A DNA stretch of 64,000 bases from Flavonifractor sp. An112 (GCF_002161085.1 NZ_NFLU01000006.1:62001-126000); one strand, 5' to 3'; shown: positions 8,227-16,890, numbered from the stretch's first letter. A program made the numbers and translations. Notes: generated by a model not told the origin, from the letters alone.

Positions 8227-8723
8227 AATGGTTTTGCTCTCCTTTTTGTCAGGGCGCGGAAGGGCCACTCGGCGGCGTACCGCAGGTAGCGCCCCGGATT
8301 ACCCGCCAGCCGGATAGGCTCCACCAGCAGCGTGGTCACGCCAGCCCGGCTGCCGCCCAGAATATCGGTAAAAATCTGATCCCCCACAATGGCGGTCTGC
8401 TCCGGGGTGCAGCCCATCTGCTCCATGGCCTTGTAAAAGGAGCCTGGCTTGGGCTTCCCGGCGTGGCCGATATAGGGGACGCCCAGGGCCTTGCAGAACC
8501 GCTCGGGCCGCTGGGGATGCCGGTTGTTGGACAGCACAAACAGGGTGATTCCCTGATTTTCCAGTTCCGCCGTCCAGTCCCGCACCGCCTGGGTAGGTTC
8601 CGGCACCCCGTAGGGCACCAGGGTATTGTCCAGATCGGCCAGCAGCAGGCGGATGCCCTGTCCGGCCAGTGCGGCGGGATCGATGTCGTAAATGGTCTTT
8701 CCTGACCAGTGGGCCGTCAGCAT
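8223..8723 (-). CDS. yqeG: YqeG-family HAD IIIA phosphatase
   Basis: A 166-aa HAD hydrolase with the nucleophile motif DLDNT (Asp30/Asp32), a motif II Ser in LFVLSNN, the motif III Lys in GKPKPGSF and motif IV GDQIFTDILGG. This is the YqeG subclass, phosphatases of unknown physiological substrate; in Bacillus yqeG sits in a cluster with yqeH and aroE. ATG at 8723 follows CGAGGTG. It is the first gene of the block running to the endonuclease IV-like gene. Confidence 0.9.
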   Translation of the reverse strand: MLTAHWSGKTIYDIDPAALAGQGIRLLLADLDNTLVPYGVPEPTQAVRDWTAELENQGITLFVLSNNRHPQRPERFCKALGVPYIGHAGKPKPGSFYKAMEQMGCTPEQTAIVGDQIFTDILGGSRAGVTTLLVEPIRLAGNPGRYLRYAAEWPFRALTKRRAKPL

Positions 8724-9029
8724 GGTTTCACCTCGTCTATTTGCTGTCTGGTCAGCATAGGATGGTACAGGCTATCGAAAAGAACCTCCAGAGCAAAGGA
8801 TTCGGAGGGAAAGATAGTGTGAAAGACTGCCCCGCAGGGCGATTCGGAGCGCAACCGCCGCAAGGCGGCACTTGGCGCAGAGATAAACCGTCAGGGTTGT
8901 CTTTCGCGTTCGATCAAACACGTTTTGAAACTTGGCTCAAGTTTCAAAACGTGCTTCAGCTTGTCGGAAAGCCTTTTCGACAAGCTGATTATACACGCTT
9001 CTTACAACTTGGACAAGGGGGTAGCTGAT
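8724..9029. other. Intergenic region with large inverted repeats
   Basis: No gene is recognisable in these 306 bp between two divergent genes. It contains a perfect 16-bp inverted repeat (CACGTTTTGAAACTTG at 8919-8934, mirrored at 8938-8953, loop GCT) and a second 10-bp one (CAGCTTGTCG at 8957-8966, mirrored at 8978-8987). A smaller CCGCC/GGCGG hairpin lies near 8863-8876. They could be overlapping transcription signals or a dispersed palindromic repeat. Confidence 0.55.
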
Positions 9030-9809
9030 ATGCAGCTGAATTCCACATTGATTCTCACCGCACCCCCCGCCCACAGCCGGGCGGCTCTGCGGTTTGGCCT
9101 TCCCGTGGCCCATGCGGCCTATCGGGTGGGGGGCGGCCCCCATCTCTTCCGGGCCAATATGCCCATATCCGTCCGGGGCGGCCTCATGGCGCTGGACTGC
9201 GTGGGCTTTGACGGCCGGGGTGAGGCCGGGCCCTTCTGCCAAGAGGTTCTGCGGGAGTGCTCGGCCCGGGGGTATGACGGCATCTTATGCGACTTTGAGG
9301 GCCGTCCCATGCCCCTGCTGGCGGAAATCGTCCGTACCCTGGCCGGTCTCACCCAAAAGCGGGGCTGGCCTCTCTATGTGACCGAGGCCTATGGCGGCTA
9401 TGCCGACAGCGCCAAAGTGCTCATCTCCTCCGCCCTGTCCGGCGGCTCTCTGGCCCAGCGGCTGGCGGAGGCGGCGCAGCGGTACGGCCAGGGCCGGGTG
9501 GCCCTGGCCATAGAGCGGGTGGCAGAGGACTTCTACCTCCCCTCCCCCTCCGGTCAGGGGCAACCTCTCAGCCAGGAGGAGCTGCGCCGGCTGATGGACG
9601 AACGCAGTCCCTCCATCTTTTTCTCTACTGAGTTGTGCGCCCACTACTTTACTTATATGTCCCGGGAGAACGGCGCTCATTTCGTTCTCTTTGACGACGC
9701 CGGGTCCATCCGCAAAAAATTGCAGGTGGCCCGGGGACTGGGCATCCGGCAGGCGGTGCTGTCCTATCCACAAATTGAGGATCTGCTGGAGGATATTCTG
9801 GCAGGATAG
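9030..9809 (+). CDS. GH18-like TIM-barrel protein, function unknown
   Basis: 259 aa, no signal peptide. The segment GYDGILCDFEG resembles the DGxxxDxE catalytic strand of family-18 glycoside hydrolases and spore-cortex-type YaaH/SleL relatives. Other barrel-like pieces are WPLYVTEAYG, VALAIERVAE and GAHFVLFDDAG. Overall similarity is weak, so the family is inferred from one motif and strand periodicity. ATG at 9030 follows AAGGGGG. It stands alone between yqeG (divergent) and rpsU (convergent). If correct it may act on cell-wall or spore-cortex glycans inside the cell. Confidence 0.45.
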   Translation: MQLNSTLILTAPPAHSRAALRFGLPVAHAAYRVGGGPHLFRANMPISVRGGLMALDCVGFDGRGEAGPFCQEVLRECSARGYDGILCDFEGRPMPLLAEIVRTLAGLTQKRGWPLYVTEAYGGYADSAKVLISSALSGGSLAQRLAEAAQRYGQGRVALAIERVAEDFYLPSPSGQGQPLSQEELRRLMDERSPSIFFSTELCAHYFTYMSRENGAHFVLFDDAGSIRKKLQVARGLGIRQAVLSYPQIEDLLEDILAG

Positions 9810-9820
9810 GCAAAGATACA

Positions 9821-9853
9821 ACAGGACCCCGCGCCATAGGCGCGGGGTCCTGT
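9821..9853. terminator. Hairpin between convergent genes
   Basis: A near-perfect stem ACAGGACCCCGCGCC / GCGCGGGGTCCTGT with a short loop lies between the GH18-like gene and rpsU. U tracts are weak on both strands, but position and strength suggest a bidirectional terminator. Confidence 0.65.
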
Positions 9854-9864
9854 AATCTGTAGGA

Positions 9865-10047
9865 TTAGTAATACTTCTTGCGGTTCTTGCGGGCGGCCTC
9901 AGACTTCTTGCGCCGCTTAACGCTCGGGCTCTCGTAGTGCTCACGCTTGCGAACCTCGGCCAGAACGCCAGACTTGGCACAGCTGCGCTTGAAACGCTTC
10001 AGCGCATTCTCCAAGGACTCGCCGTCCTTCACATGGACTTCCGACAT
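9865..10047 (-). CDS. rpsU: 30S ribosomal protein S21
   Basis: A 60-aa, strongly basic protein. It begins [20 protein letters not shown] and ends with the Arg/Lys-rich [12 protein letters not shown] tail typical of bS21. It binds the small subunit near the anti-Shine-Dalgarno end of 16S rRNA. The ATG at 10047 follows AGGGAGGGG; a longer in-frame reading has no site of its own. A perfect promoter (TTGACA / TACAAT) lies ~75 bp upstream. Confidence 0.97.
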   Translation of the reverse strand: MSEVHVKDGESLENALKRFKRSCAKSGVLAEVRKREHYESPSVKRRKKSEAARKNRKKYY

Positions 10048-10121
10048 TGACTTCCCCTCCCTCCGAAGCGGCGGGGTTCCACCGCCAAAGGGCCACACAT
10101 AGATATGGCTTTAACAGAATC

Positions 10122-10150
10122 ATTGTATGCTATTCGCAAGCAAATGTCAA
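10122..10150 (-). promoter_or_regulatory. Strong promoter for rpsU
   Basis: Minus-strand -35 TTGACA (10145-10150), 17-bp spacer, -10 TACAAT (10122-10127). Confidence 0.85.
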
Positions 10151-10158
10151 GTGCAGAT

Positions 10159-10563
10159 TTATTTCTTTCTTTTTTCCTGGGTCAGTTCCTGGAAAAATTC
10201 CAGCTCTTCCCCAATGGGACCGGCACAAAAAGCGATGCGGATGGGGTAGTTCCCACCCAGATTTTTATCCACCGGCTGGACCAGCACCGGGCATCCTGCG
10301 GCCCGCAGCCGCTCCACCATACCGTCCACATCGTCTGTGGCAAAAGCCAGGTGGGCAAAGAGGCCCTTACAGCGCTCCATGCCATTGGAGGTAACTTCCA
10401 GAATGGTATTACCCAGATCCAGCATGGCGCCCTGGCTGTCCCCCTGGCCCCAATGGCGGATCAGGGGACAGTCCAGCACCTGCTGATAGAAATCCAGAAC
10501 CCGCTGGAATTCTTCCGCTCCCTGGGCTTTCAGGGAGACATGATGCACGCCTTTGATGCTCAT
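10159..10563 (-). CDS. VOC-family (glyoxalase/dioxygenase fold) protein
   Basis: A 134-aa protein with two vicinal-oxygen-chelate babab repeats: [15 protein letters not shown] with the first metal-ligand-type His, [26 protein letters not shown] and the C-terminal [13 protein letters not shown] with the terminal Glu. Members include glyoxalase I, fosfomycin and bleomycin resistance proteins and dioxygenases; the sequence does not say which. Its ATG overlaps the leuS stop by 4 bp (ATGA), so it is co-transcribed and coupled to leuS. Confidence 0.85.
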   Translation of the reverse strand: MSIKGVHHVSLKAQGAEEFQRVLDFYQQVLDCPLIRHWGQGDSQGAMLDLGNTILEVTSNGMERCKGLFAHLAFATDDVDGMVERLRAAGCPVLVQPVDKNLGGNYPIRIAFCAGPIGEELEFFQELTQEKRKK

Positions 10564-12980
10564 TTGGCAATCAGATTGACCAGCTTGTTGGGTACCAGGA
10601 TGGTCTTAACCAGGTTCTTGCCCTCGGTAAACTTCTGCACCTTGGGATCGGCCAGAGCGGCAGCCACCACGGTAGCCTCGTCGCTGTCCATGGGGACGGT
10701 GACGGTGGCGCGCAGCTTGCCGCACACCTGGACGGCCATCTGCACCTCGGCGGCCACGGTCTTGCTCTCGTCGTAGGAGGGCCAGGCCTGCTGGCAGGCC
10801 ATACCGTCGGCATTGAATCCCAGGGTCTCCCACAGCTCCTCCACCATGTGGGGAGCGAAGGGGGAGAGCAGCAGCAGCAGAGTCTTGTACTCGCCCTTGG
10901 AGCAGCCGTTGGCATAGAAGTCGTTGACCAGAGCCATCAGGGCGGCAATGGCAGTATTGAACTTCATGGCCTCGATGTCGTCGGCCACCTTCTTGATGGT
11001 CTTGTGGACAGCGCTCTCATTGGCGGCGGAGTAATCCATGGAATCGGTCAGATTCTCGGACAGGTTCCACACACGGTCCAGGAAGCGCTTACAGCCCTTA
11101 ACGGCGTTGTCGCTCCAGGAGGCAGCCTTCTCAAAGTCGCCGATGAACATGATATAGGTGCGCATGGTGTCGGCGCCGTACTGAGCCACCACGTCGTTGG
11201 GGTTGACCACGTTGCCGCGGCTCTTGGACATCTTCTCGCCGCCCTCGCCCAGGATCATGCCGTGGGAGGTGCGCTTCTGGTAGGGCTCCTTGGTGGGCAC
11301 CACGCCGATGTCGTAGAGGAACTTATGCCAGAACCGGCTGTACAGCAGGTGCAGGGTGGTGTGCTCCATGCCGCCGTTGTACCAGTCCACAGGGCTCCAG
11401 TACTCCAGAGCCTCCTTGGAGGCCAGGGCCTTGTCGTTGTGGGGGTCCATATAGCGCAGGAAGTACCAGGAGGAACCGGCCCACTGGGGCATGGTGTCGG
11501 TCTCCCGCTTGGCGGGGCCGCCACAGTGGGGGCAGGTGGTGTTGACCCAGTCGGTCATCTTGGAGATGGGGGACTCGCCGTCGTCGGTGGGCTCGTAGGA
11601 GTCCACATCGGGGAGCAGCAGGGGCAGCTGATCCTCGGAAATGGGCTGCCAGCCGCACTTCTCACAGTACACCATGGGGATGGGCTCGCCCCAGTAACGC
11701 TGACGGGAGAACACCCAGTCACGGAGCTTGTAGTTGACCTTGGCCTCGCCGATGCCCTTCTCCTCCAGCCACTTGGTAATGACGGGGATGGCGTCCTTGA
11801 CAGTCAGGCCGTTAAGAAACTCGGAGTTGACCAGGATACCGGTCTCGTCCTTGGCGGTGAAGGCAGCCTTCTGCACGTCCTCGCCGCCGGAGACCACCTC
11901 GATGATCTCGCAGCCGAACTTCTTGGCAAACTCCCAGTCGCGGTCGTCGTGGGCGGGCACGGCCATGATGGCGCCGGTGCCGTAGGTGGAGAGCACATAG
12001 TCGGAGATAAAGATGGGGATCTCCTTGCCATTGACCGGGTTGATGCCCTTCACGCCGTCCAGGCACACGCCGGTCTTTTCCTTATTCAGCTCGGTGCGCT
12101 CCAGGTCGGACTTGGAGGCGGCGGCGGCCTGGTAGGCCTTTACATCGTCGGCGTTGGCCAGCTTGCCGCTCTCCAGCCAGCCCTTCACCAGGGCGTGCTC
12201 GGGAGAGAGGACCATATAGGTGGCGCCGAACAGGGTGTCGGGCCGGGTGGTGAACACCACGATGTCCTCGCCGGTGGTGGCCTTGAAGGTGACCTCGGCG
12301 CCGGTGGAGCGGCCGATCCAGTTCTTCTGCTGGGTCTTGACCCGCTCGATGAAGTCCAGGTCGTCCAGGTCGTCGATGAGCCGCTGGGCGTACTCGGTGA
12401 TCTTGAGCATCCACTGGCTCTTTTCCTTGCGGACCACGGGGGCGCCGCAGCGCTCACACACGCCGTCCACGACCTCCTCATTGGCCAGCACGCACTTGCA
12501 GGAGGTACACCAGTTCACGGGCATGGTGGTCTTGTAGGCCAGACCGTGCTTCCAGAGCTGCAGGAAGATCCACTGAGTCCACTTGTAATAGCTGGGATCA
12601 GTGGTGTTGATGACCCGGTCCCAGTCGAAGGAGTAGCCCAGCATATGCAGCTGCTTGGTGAAGTTCTCGATGTTGTCGTGGGTCACCTTGGCGGGGTGAA
12701 TGTGGTTCTTGATGGCGTAGTTCTCGGTGGGCAGGCCGAAGGCGTCATAGCCCATGGGGAACAGCACATTGTAGCCGTCCATACGGCGCTTGCGGGCCAC
12801 CACGTCCATGGCGGTATAGGGGCGGGTGTGGCCTACGTGCAGACCCTGTCCGGAGGGATAGGGGAACTCCACCAGGCCGTAAAACTTGGGTTTATCACTG
12901 TGGTTTTCACAGTGGAAGGTTTTTTCCTCTGCCCATTTTTTCTGCCACTTGGGCTCGATGGCAGCAAAATCGTACTTCAT
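10560..12980 (-). CDS. leuS: Leucyl-tRNA synthetase
   Basis: Charges tRNA-Leu. 806 aa, normal for bacterial LeuRS. The HIGH signature is HVGH (residues 48-51, in [12 protein letters not shown]), and the KMSKS loop is [16 protein letters not shown] Cys4 zinc element is visible ([21 protein letters not shown]), as is the CP1 editing domain ([12 protein letters not shown]). The start is ATG at 12980 behind GAGGAAG; an upstream in-frame GTG at 12989 is too close to that site. No T-box is visible in the short leader. The VOC gene follows in the same operon. Confidence 0.98.
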   Translation of the reverse strand: MKYDFAAIEPKWQKKWAEEKTFHCENHSDKPKFYGLVEFPYPSGQGLHVGHTRPYTAMDVVARKRRMDGYNVLFPMGYDAFGLPTENYAIKNHIHPAKVTHDNIENFTKQLHMLGYSFDWDRVINTTDPSYYKWTQWIFLQLWKHGLAYKTTMPVNWCTSCKCVLANEEVVDGVCERCGAPVVRKEKSQWMLKITEYAQRLIDDLDDLDFIERVKTQQKNWIGRSTGAEVTFKATTGEDIVVFTTRPDTLFGATYMVLSPEHALVKGWLESGKLANADDVKAYQAAAASKSDLERTELNKEKTGVCLDGVKGINPVNGKEIPIFISDYVLSTYGTGAIMAVPAHDDRDWEFAKKFGCEIIEVVSGGEDVQKAAFTAKDETGILVNSEFLNGLTVKDAIPVITKWLEEKGIGEAKVNYKLRDWVFSRQRYWGEPIPMVYCEKCGWQPISEDQLPLLLPDVDSYEPTDDGESPISKMTDWVNTTCPHCGGPAKRETDTMPQWAGSSWYFLRYMDPHNDKALASKEALEYWSPVDWYNGGMEHTTLHLLYSRFWHKFLYDIGVVPTKEPYQKRTSHGMILGEGGEKMSKSRGNVVNPNDVVAQYGADTMRTYIMFIGDFEKAASWSDNAVKGCKRFLDRVWNLSENLTDSMDYSAANESAVHKTIKKVADDIEAMKFNTAIAALMALVNDFYANGCSKGEYKTLLLLLSPFAPHMVEELWETLGFNADGMACQQAWPSYDESKTVAAEVQMAVQVCGKLRATVTVPMDSDEATVVAAALADPKVQKFTEGKNLVKTILVPNKLVNLIAK

Positions 12981-13038
12981 TGACTGCACTTCCTCGTATC
13001 ATATCCTGGCGGCATCCACCGCCTCCATAATCCAGCAT

Positions 13039-13067
13039 ATTATACTAGAAATACAACATCAATGCAA
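13039..13067 (-). promoter_or_regulatory. Promoter for leuS
   Basis: Minus-strand -35 TTGCAT (13062-13067), 17-bp spacer, -10 TATAAT (13039-13044), about 58 bp before the leuS start. Confidence 0.8.
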
Positions 13068-13077
13068 GAAAAACCAT

Positions 13078-13108
13078 CAGGCCCCGCCGTAAAATACGGC
13101 GGGGCCTG
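13078..13108 (-). terminator. Terminator of the sigma-DUF4179 operon
   Basis: Stem CAGGCCCCGCCGT / ACGGCGGGGCCTG. On the minus strand it is followed by ATGG and five Ts. Confidence 0.85.
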
Positions 13109-13127
13109 GGTCTGCTCCTGTATGACA

Positions 13128-14465
13128 TCACTGGGCATCCAACCGGATGACCGCCTTCTGTCCCTCCAGCAGTTTATACTGCTGAACAGAAAAACAGATC
13201 CGGGCCACCTTGTCCACATCCCGGGCGTAGGATTCCGCGCTGGGGGTGGAAATCACGGTGATGGTACCGTCGCTCCGGTTCTTGATCTTTTCCACCCACA
13301 CGTCCTCAAAGAGATCCTCACCCTGGGCATCCTGAAAATACACCCCATTCAGCAGGCGGGCATACCAGGCGTTTACCGCCCCCACCGGCTGCATCTTCAC
13401 GATGAGTTGTCCATCCACCGCTTCATAGCTGGCCGGAGCATACCCTCCGTCGGGATTTCCTGAGTCCGCAGATGGCAGGTCTTCCAGCGCCACCACCTGT
13501 CTGGGTGAAACTCCGCCCACGGATGTGGTTGGGATGATCTCCAGCTGCTTCAGTCCCCTCACATCCCCGTACAGCTCATAGACGCTGTCCACATAACCCT
13601 CCGGGTCCCAGTAATGGTTAATCACCACCTGGTCATAGGGGATATAGGCTCCGGTATCTCCATCCCGCAGGGCAAAGTCATACCAATCCTTTTCACTGGA
13701 ATCCTCCTCCGCCCAACGCAGCCTAAGCAGAGTACCCAAAGGAGACCGGTTCAGGGAGACCGCCTCCACCTGTACCGGCTCTCCCCCAATTCTGGCGGAA
13801 AGGACGGCGTCCAGCTCAAACTGCTCCCCCTGGATGGGGTTGACAGAAAAGGTCAGCGTGTTTTCCCACAACAGCGGAGCAAGTTCACCCGGCTCTGCGT
13901 CTCCATATCGCGCCAGCTTCAGCTCCACCTGCTCCCCATCTTCCAGAGGCATGCGCAGGAGGAAACGCCAGGCGCCGTACAGAGTGTGGTCGTCGGCCAG
14001 GTATTCCTGGTTTTCAAAGCTGTTGTCATAGCCCTCCATGGAAATATCCTCCCCGCCGGAGCACAGGGCCATCCTGGGGGCGTATTGCCATGTCTCGTCC
14101 TGAACGTACAAACAGTAAAAGATGGTGCAGAACGTCCCGTCAGTTGCCACACGGTCCACCGTAAACACATCGCCGTTTTCTGCCGTCACTGATACGCCCA
14201 CTGGCTGGGCGCAGGTCTCATACACCTCATTCATACCCAGCATGGCATACTCATTTTGCTCCTTTAGAAACTCAAAGGCCCCCATGTAATAGGCCGCCGC
14301 TGTAATCCCCAGCAAACCGCACATCACTGCCGCCGCCACAAGCACCCGGAACGTATGTCTAGGGGTTTTTACCGGCTCTGATGTCATGGCCTCCGTCAGC
14401 CGGGCCTGAAAGTCCTGATCCGGCTCTACCTGGTCCATCCAGGTCTGATAATCCTGCTTCAGCAT
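13128..14465 (-). CDS. DUF4179-type membrane-anchored anti-sigma-like protein
   Basis: A 445-aa protein with a ~40-residue cytoplasmic N-terminus, one transmembrane helix (about residues 41-62, FRVLVAAAVMCGLLGITAAAYY) and a large extracytoplasmic region built of repeated beta-rich segments. Clostridial genes of this form follow ECF sigma genes and are thought to hold the sigma factor inactive until an envelope signal arrives. ATG at 14465 overlaps the end of the sigma reading frame, so the two were designed to be translationally coupled. That partner carries a frameshift here (see 14459-14901). The family call is strong; the anti-sigma role is inferred. Confidence 0.8.
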   Translation of the reverse strand: MLKQDYQTWMDQVEPDQDFQARLTEAMTSEPVKTPRHTFRVLVAAAVMCGLLGITAAAYYMGAFEFLKEQNEYAMLGMNEVYETCAQPVGVSVTAENGDVFTVDRVATDGTFCTIFYCLYVQDETWQYAPRMALCSGGEDISMEGYDNSFENQEYLADDHTLYGAWRFLLRMPLEDGEQVELKLARYGDAEPGELAPLLWENTLTFSVNPIQGEQFELDAVLSARIGGEPVQVEAVSLNRSPLGTLLRLRWAEEDSSEKDWYDFALRDGDTGAYIPYDQVVINHYWDPEGYVDSVYELYGDVRGLKQLEIIPTTSVGGVSPRQVVALEDLPSADSGNPDGGYAPASYEAVDGQLIVKMQPVGAVNAWYARLLNGVYFQDAQGEDLFEDVWVEKIKNRSDGTITVISTPSAESYARDVDKVARICFSVQQYKLLEGQKAVIRLDAQ

Positions 14466-14901
14466 GGCGTTTCTCCCTCCTGTAAGTCCTCCCGCAGCAT
14501 AGCCCGCGCCCGGCTCAGGCGGGCACGGAGGTCCCCTCCCGCTTGCCCAGCACCTTGGCGATCTCCGCGGTACTCAGCTCCTCGTAGTAATAGAGATGGA
14601 CCACCACCCGGTAGTCCTCCGGCGGCTCCGGCGCGGCCATCTGCCCCGCCTCCTCCAATGGCACCGCACGCCTGCGCCAGAGGGAGCGGTGCAGATCCCC
14701 CGCGCAGTTGGCGGCTACCCGCAGCAGCCAGGCCTTGCAATGCTCCCCATCCCGAAAAACCGGGGCCGTCCGCACCAATCGCAGGAAGGTCTCCTGGGTG
14801 ATGTCCTCCGCATCCTCACGGCTGCCCGTCCGGGCGTAGGCCAGCCGGTATACCGCCGGGCTGTACTGCTCCACCAGCCGGGCGGCTTCCTCCCGATCCA
14901 T
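14459..14901 (-). pseudogene. ECF sigma factor, frameshifted in region 4.2
   Basis: From ATG 14901 (after AAGGAGAG) the frame encodes a sigma-70 family ECF factor: region 2 with RLAYARTGSREDAEDITQETF and region 4 with YYYEELSTAEIAKVLGKREG. That frame then stops early (stop codon at 14518-14520) after ...REGTSVPA. In the -1 frame the expected rest of the helix-turn-helix continues (LRARLSRARAMLREDLQ) and ends at 14459, overlapping the DUF4179 ATG. One missing base around 14527-14538, in the GGGG or CC runs, explains it. Possible causes are a true mutation, a homopolymer sequencing error, or programmed -1 slippage on GGGG. The intact partner gene and an ECF-type promoter argue that the locus is or was functional. 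Confidence 0.85.
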
Positions 14902-14932
14902 AGCCCACTCTCCTTTCTCTGTTCCTATAGGA

Positions 14933-14961
14933 TACACGTTTTTGCTCCGCAAAACGTTACA
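14933..14961 (-). promoter_or_regulatory. ECF-type autoregulatory promoter
   Basis: Minus-strand TGTAACGTTTT (core TGTAAC at 14956-14961), 17 bp, then CGTGTA (14933-14938). The AAC core in the -35 and CGT in the -10 are the hallmarks of ECF sigma promoters. It lies ~30 bp before the sigma gene, so the sigma factor probably drives its own operon. Confidence 0.65.
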
Positions 14962-14997
14962 AGCCCCGTCGTTATATTGAAAAACGATAAAAACGCA

Positions 14998-15026
14998 TTT
15001 ACAAGCAATGTGTTCCGTGGTACAGT
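14998..15026 (+). promoter_or_regulatory. Promoter for the DUF2975-HTH pair
   Basis: TTTACA (14998-15003), 17-bp spacer, TACAGT (15021-15026), ~20 bp before the start codon. Confidence 0.65.
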
Positions 15027-15047
15027 GATGCCAAAGGAGGCGTGATT

Positions 15048-15605
15048 ATGGAGAGAACCGGCGTGCAGAAACTGGCCCATGTGCTGACAATACTGGTTAC
15101 CATCACTTTTGTATGCAACCTCATTGCACTTATCATGGTGCCCGGGCTGGTACACATCGGCTCACAGCAGGGGCTCGCGGCGTGGTGGGACTATGACATC
15201 GACGATACCCTGCATATGCTGCTCATCGGCGGCTGGTCCATGTGGGGGCGCAACGGCATCCAGGCGGATGTTCTGTCTGGTTTTCTGCTCTTCTGCGGCG
15301 CCTGTACAGCGGCCATCCTGTGGCAGGGCCGCCGGGTGCTGGGCACTGTCCTCAAAGGTACTCCCTTCTGCCTGGAAAATGCCAAAAGCCTTTTGGGGTC
15401 GGCGGTCCTCTGCTTTCTGATTTCCGGGGCCGCCCTGGTGCGTGTGATCTGGAGGATCTGCTATGCCCAATCCATCGCGCCTCTGTTCAGCTATAATACA
15501 CTCTTTGTTCCGCTCTTCTTTCTGGCCGGGCTGCTCTGTCTGGTCATATCCGCCCTCTTCCGCCAGGCGGCGGAGATGAAGGCGGAAAACGACCTGACCA
15601 TCTGA
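15048..15605 (+). CDS. DUF2975 membrane protein
   Basis: 185 aa with four hydrophobic helices (about residues 10-35, 75-105, 115-137 and 150-172) and short charged ends, as in DUF2975. Family members are nearly always encoded directly before a small YozG-like HTH protein, and that is the case here with a 12-bp gap. The pair may form a membrane-linked regulatory switch; the role is unknown. ATG at 15048 follows AAAGGAGG. Confidence 0.85.
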   Translation: MERTGVQKLAHVLTILVTITFVCNLIALIMVPGLVHIGSQQGLAAWWDYDIDDTLHMLLIGGWSMWGRNGIQADVLSGFLLFCGACTAAILWQGRRVLGTVLKGTPFCLENAKSLLGSAVLCFLISGAALVRVIWRICYAQSIAPLFSYNTLFVPLFFLAGLLCLVISALFRQAAEMKAENDLTI

Positions 15606-15617
15606 GGAGGTGTTCCC

Positions 15618-15830
15618 ATGCCCATCGTTGTGAATCTGGATGTGATGATGGCCAAGCGGAAGATGAGCCTCAATGAGCTGTCCGCCAAGGTGGATGTCAC
15701 CCTGGCCAACCTGTCCATTTTGAAAAACAATCACGCCCGGGCGGTCCGCTTTACCACCCTGGAGGCCATCTGCAAGGCCCTGGACTGCCAGCCCGGGGAT
15801 ATTCTGGAATATGTGCCGGAGACGGAGTGA
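15618..15830 (+). CDS. YozG-like small HTH regulator (XRE)
   Basis: A 70-aa Cro/C1-type protein that is essentially only the helix-turn-helix: KMSLNELSAKVDVTLANLSI as the HTH and TTLEAICKALDCQPGDILEY as the C-terminal helices typical of YozG/YdaS-like regulators. It is the second gene of the DUF2975 operon. The target is unknown, possibly its own promoter. Confidence 0.9.
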   Translation: MPIVVNLDVMMAKRKMSLNELSAKVDVTLANLSILKNNHARAVRFTTLEAICKALDCQPGDILEYVPETE

Positions 15831-15878
15831 ACCATAACGCTCCCTTTGCCTTCTGTGATAAAAAACGAATAAAAAATT

Positions 15879-15901
15879 GGGACCTGCCTCAGGCAGGTCC
15901 C
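15879..15901. terminator. Bidirectional terminator
   Basis: A 10-bp stem GGGACCTGCC / GGCAGGTCCC with a 3-nt loop. The minus strand has a U-rich tail (AATTTTTTA) and serves the uracil-DNA glycosylase; the plus side has GTTCTT. Confidence 0.85.
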
Positions 15902-15906
15902 GTTCT

Positions 15907-16476
15907 TCAGTCGTAGGTATGGTTGCAGATCTCCCGGATCTTGGCCTGGAGGGTCTTTAGATCCACAAAGCTTTCAGGCCGTTTAGAGGGGTCCCGCAGC
16001 AGAGCGGAAGGGTGGAACATGGCCATCATCCACACCCCGGCCTTCTCCATCCACTGTCCGTGCTCCCGGGTGATCTTGAAGTCGTCTTTCATCAGCCGAA
16101 TGGCGGCGATGCGCCCCAGGCAGACGATGATTTTGGGCCGGATCAGGGCCACCTGATTGCGCAGGTAACCGATGCAGGCCTCCTGCTCAATGTTCAGCGG
16201 GTCCCGGTTTCCCGGCGGACGGCACTTGACCATATTGCCGATAAACACCTTGTCCCGGCGCAGGTCGATCATCTCCAGCATATCGTCCAGCAGCTGGCCC
16301 GCCCGACCCACAAAGGGCCGTCCGGTCAGGTCCTCCTGCTCACCGGGCCCCTCGCCGATGAACATGACCTCCGCGTCCCGGGCGCCCTCGCCAAAGACCA
16401 CGTTGTGCCGGGTATCGGCCAGGGAGCACTTGCGGCAGTCCATACATTCGGCATAGAGCTCATCCCAGTTTTTCGT
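15907..16476 (-). CDS. Uracil-DNA glycosylase, family 4 type
   Basis: Removes uracil from DNA as the first step of base-excision repair. Family-4 motifs are present: [20 protein letters not shown] (uracil site), [13 protein letters not shown] and HPSALLRDP. The Fe-S cysteines are CMDCRKC and further Cys residues. The first in-frame ATG is at 16443, but it lacks a ribosome site and cuts into the conserved N-terminus. The family-like start [10 protein letters not shown] reads in frame from an ACG at 16474-16476 behind AAGGGGGCGGAGG, so I extend the gene there. The true start is either ACG, the weak internal ATG, or an ATG lost by a sequencing error. Confidence 0.9.
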   Translation of the reverse strand, partial: TKNWDELYAECMDCRKCSLADTRHNVVFGEGARDAEVMFIGEGPGEQEDLTGRPFVGRAGQLLDDMLEMIDLRRDKVFIGNMVKCRPPGNRDPLNIEQEACIGYLRNQVALIRPKIIVCLGRIAAIRLMKDDFKITREHGQWMEKAGVWMMAMFHPSALLRDPSKRPESFVDLKTLQAKIREICNHTYD

Positions 16477-16564
16477 GTCCTCCGCCCCCTTTCTTCGAGG
16501 ATTTTCCCCATTGTAACATAGGGCCGCCCTCCTTGCCTAGGGCAGATTTTGTCAAAATTCACAG

Positions 16565-16593
16565 TTGCTTTTCCACGCAAAAGCGCATATACT
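16565..16593 (+). promoter_or_regulatory. Promoter for the T-box aspS-gatCAB operon
   Basis: TTGCTT (16565-16570), 17-bp spacer, TATACT (16588-16593). Transcription would start near 16600. Confidence 0.75.
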
Positions 16594-16599
16594 ACGCCC

Positions 16600-16858
16600 A
16601 TAAAGGCTGCGACAAAGACCGCCGCCCGTGAGAGCCGACAGAGAATCCGGGTCACCGACTGAGAGCCCGGTCCGGCAGGATGGGATGGTGCAACACTTTT
16701 GAGCCGGCGTTTCGAGCCCCGTTTGGGAGGTAGGTTCGTCCGTATTACTCGCGTTAAGAGTTCCAAGTGGCTCCATCAAGGGTGATGGGGCAACTACGGG
16801 TGGTACCGCGGAGTTTTTCCGTCCCGAAGTCGTTTTGATCGACTTCGGGACTTTTTTT
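16600..16858 (+). promoter_or_regulatory. T-box leader upstream of aspS-gatCAB
   Basis: The T-box bulge sequence GGGTGGTACCGCGG is at 16798-16811, preceded by AAGTGG-type conserved bases. The terminator is a 12-bp stem GTCCCGAAGTCG (16821-16832) / CGACTTCGGGAC (16840-16851) followed by seven Ts. Stem I is at ~16605-16725 with an AG-bulge (CAGAGAA) and a distal bulge/loop. The best candidate specifier codon is AAC (in GTGCAACAC, about 16689-16691), which reads asparagine; I cannot fold it rigorously. Uncharged tRNA would stabilise the antiterminator and switch on aspS-gatCAB. Confidence 0.93.
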
Positions 16859-16890
16859 ATTTTTTTCAAACAAGAAAGGTTGTGAACGGT

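Noticed and set aside
8724-9029. tRNA gene in the intergenic block
   Set aside because: The hairpins do not form a cloverleaf and the TTCGA-type T-loop and CCA-acceptor pairing are lacking.
10848-12983. 711-codon plus-strand frame opposite leuS
   Set aside because: Same antisense composition (His/Gly/Val rich), no family resemblance; leuS is certain on the other strand.
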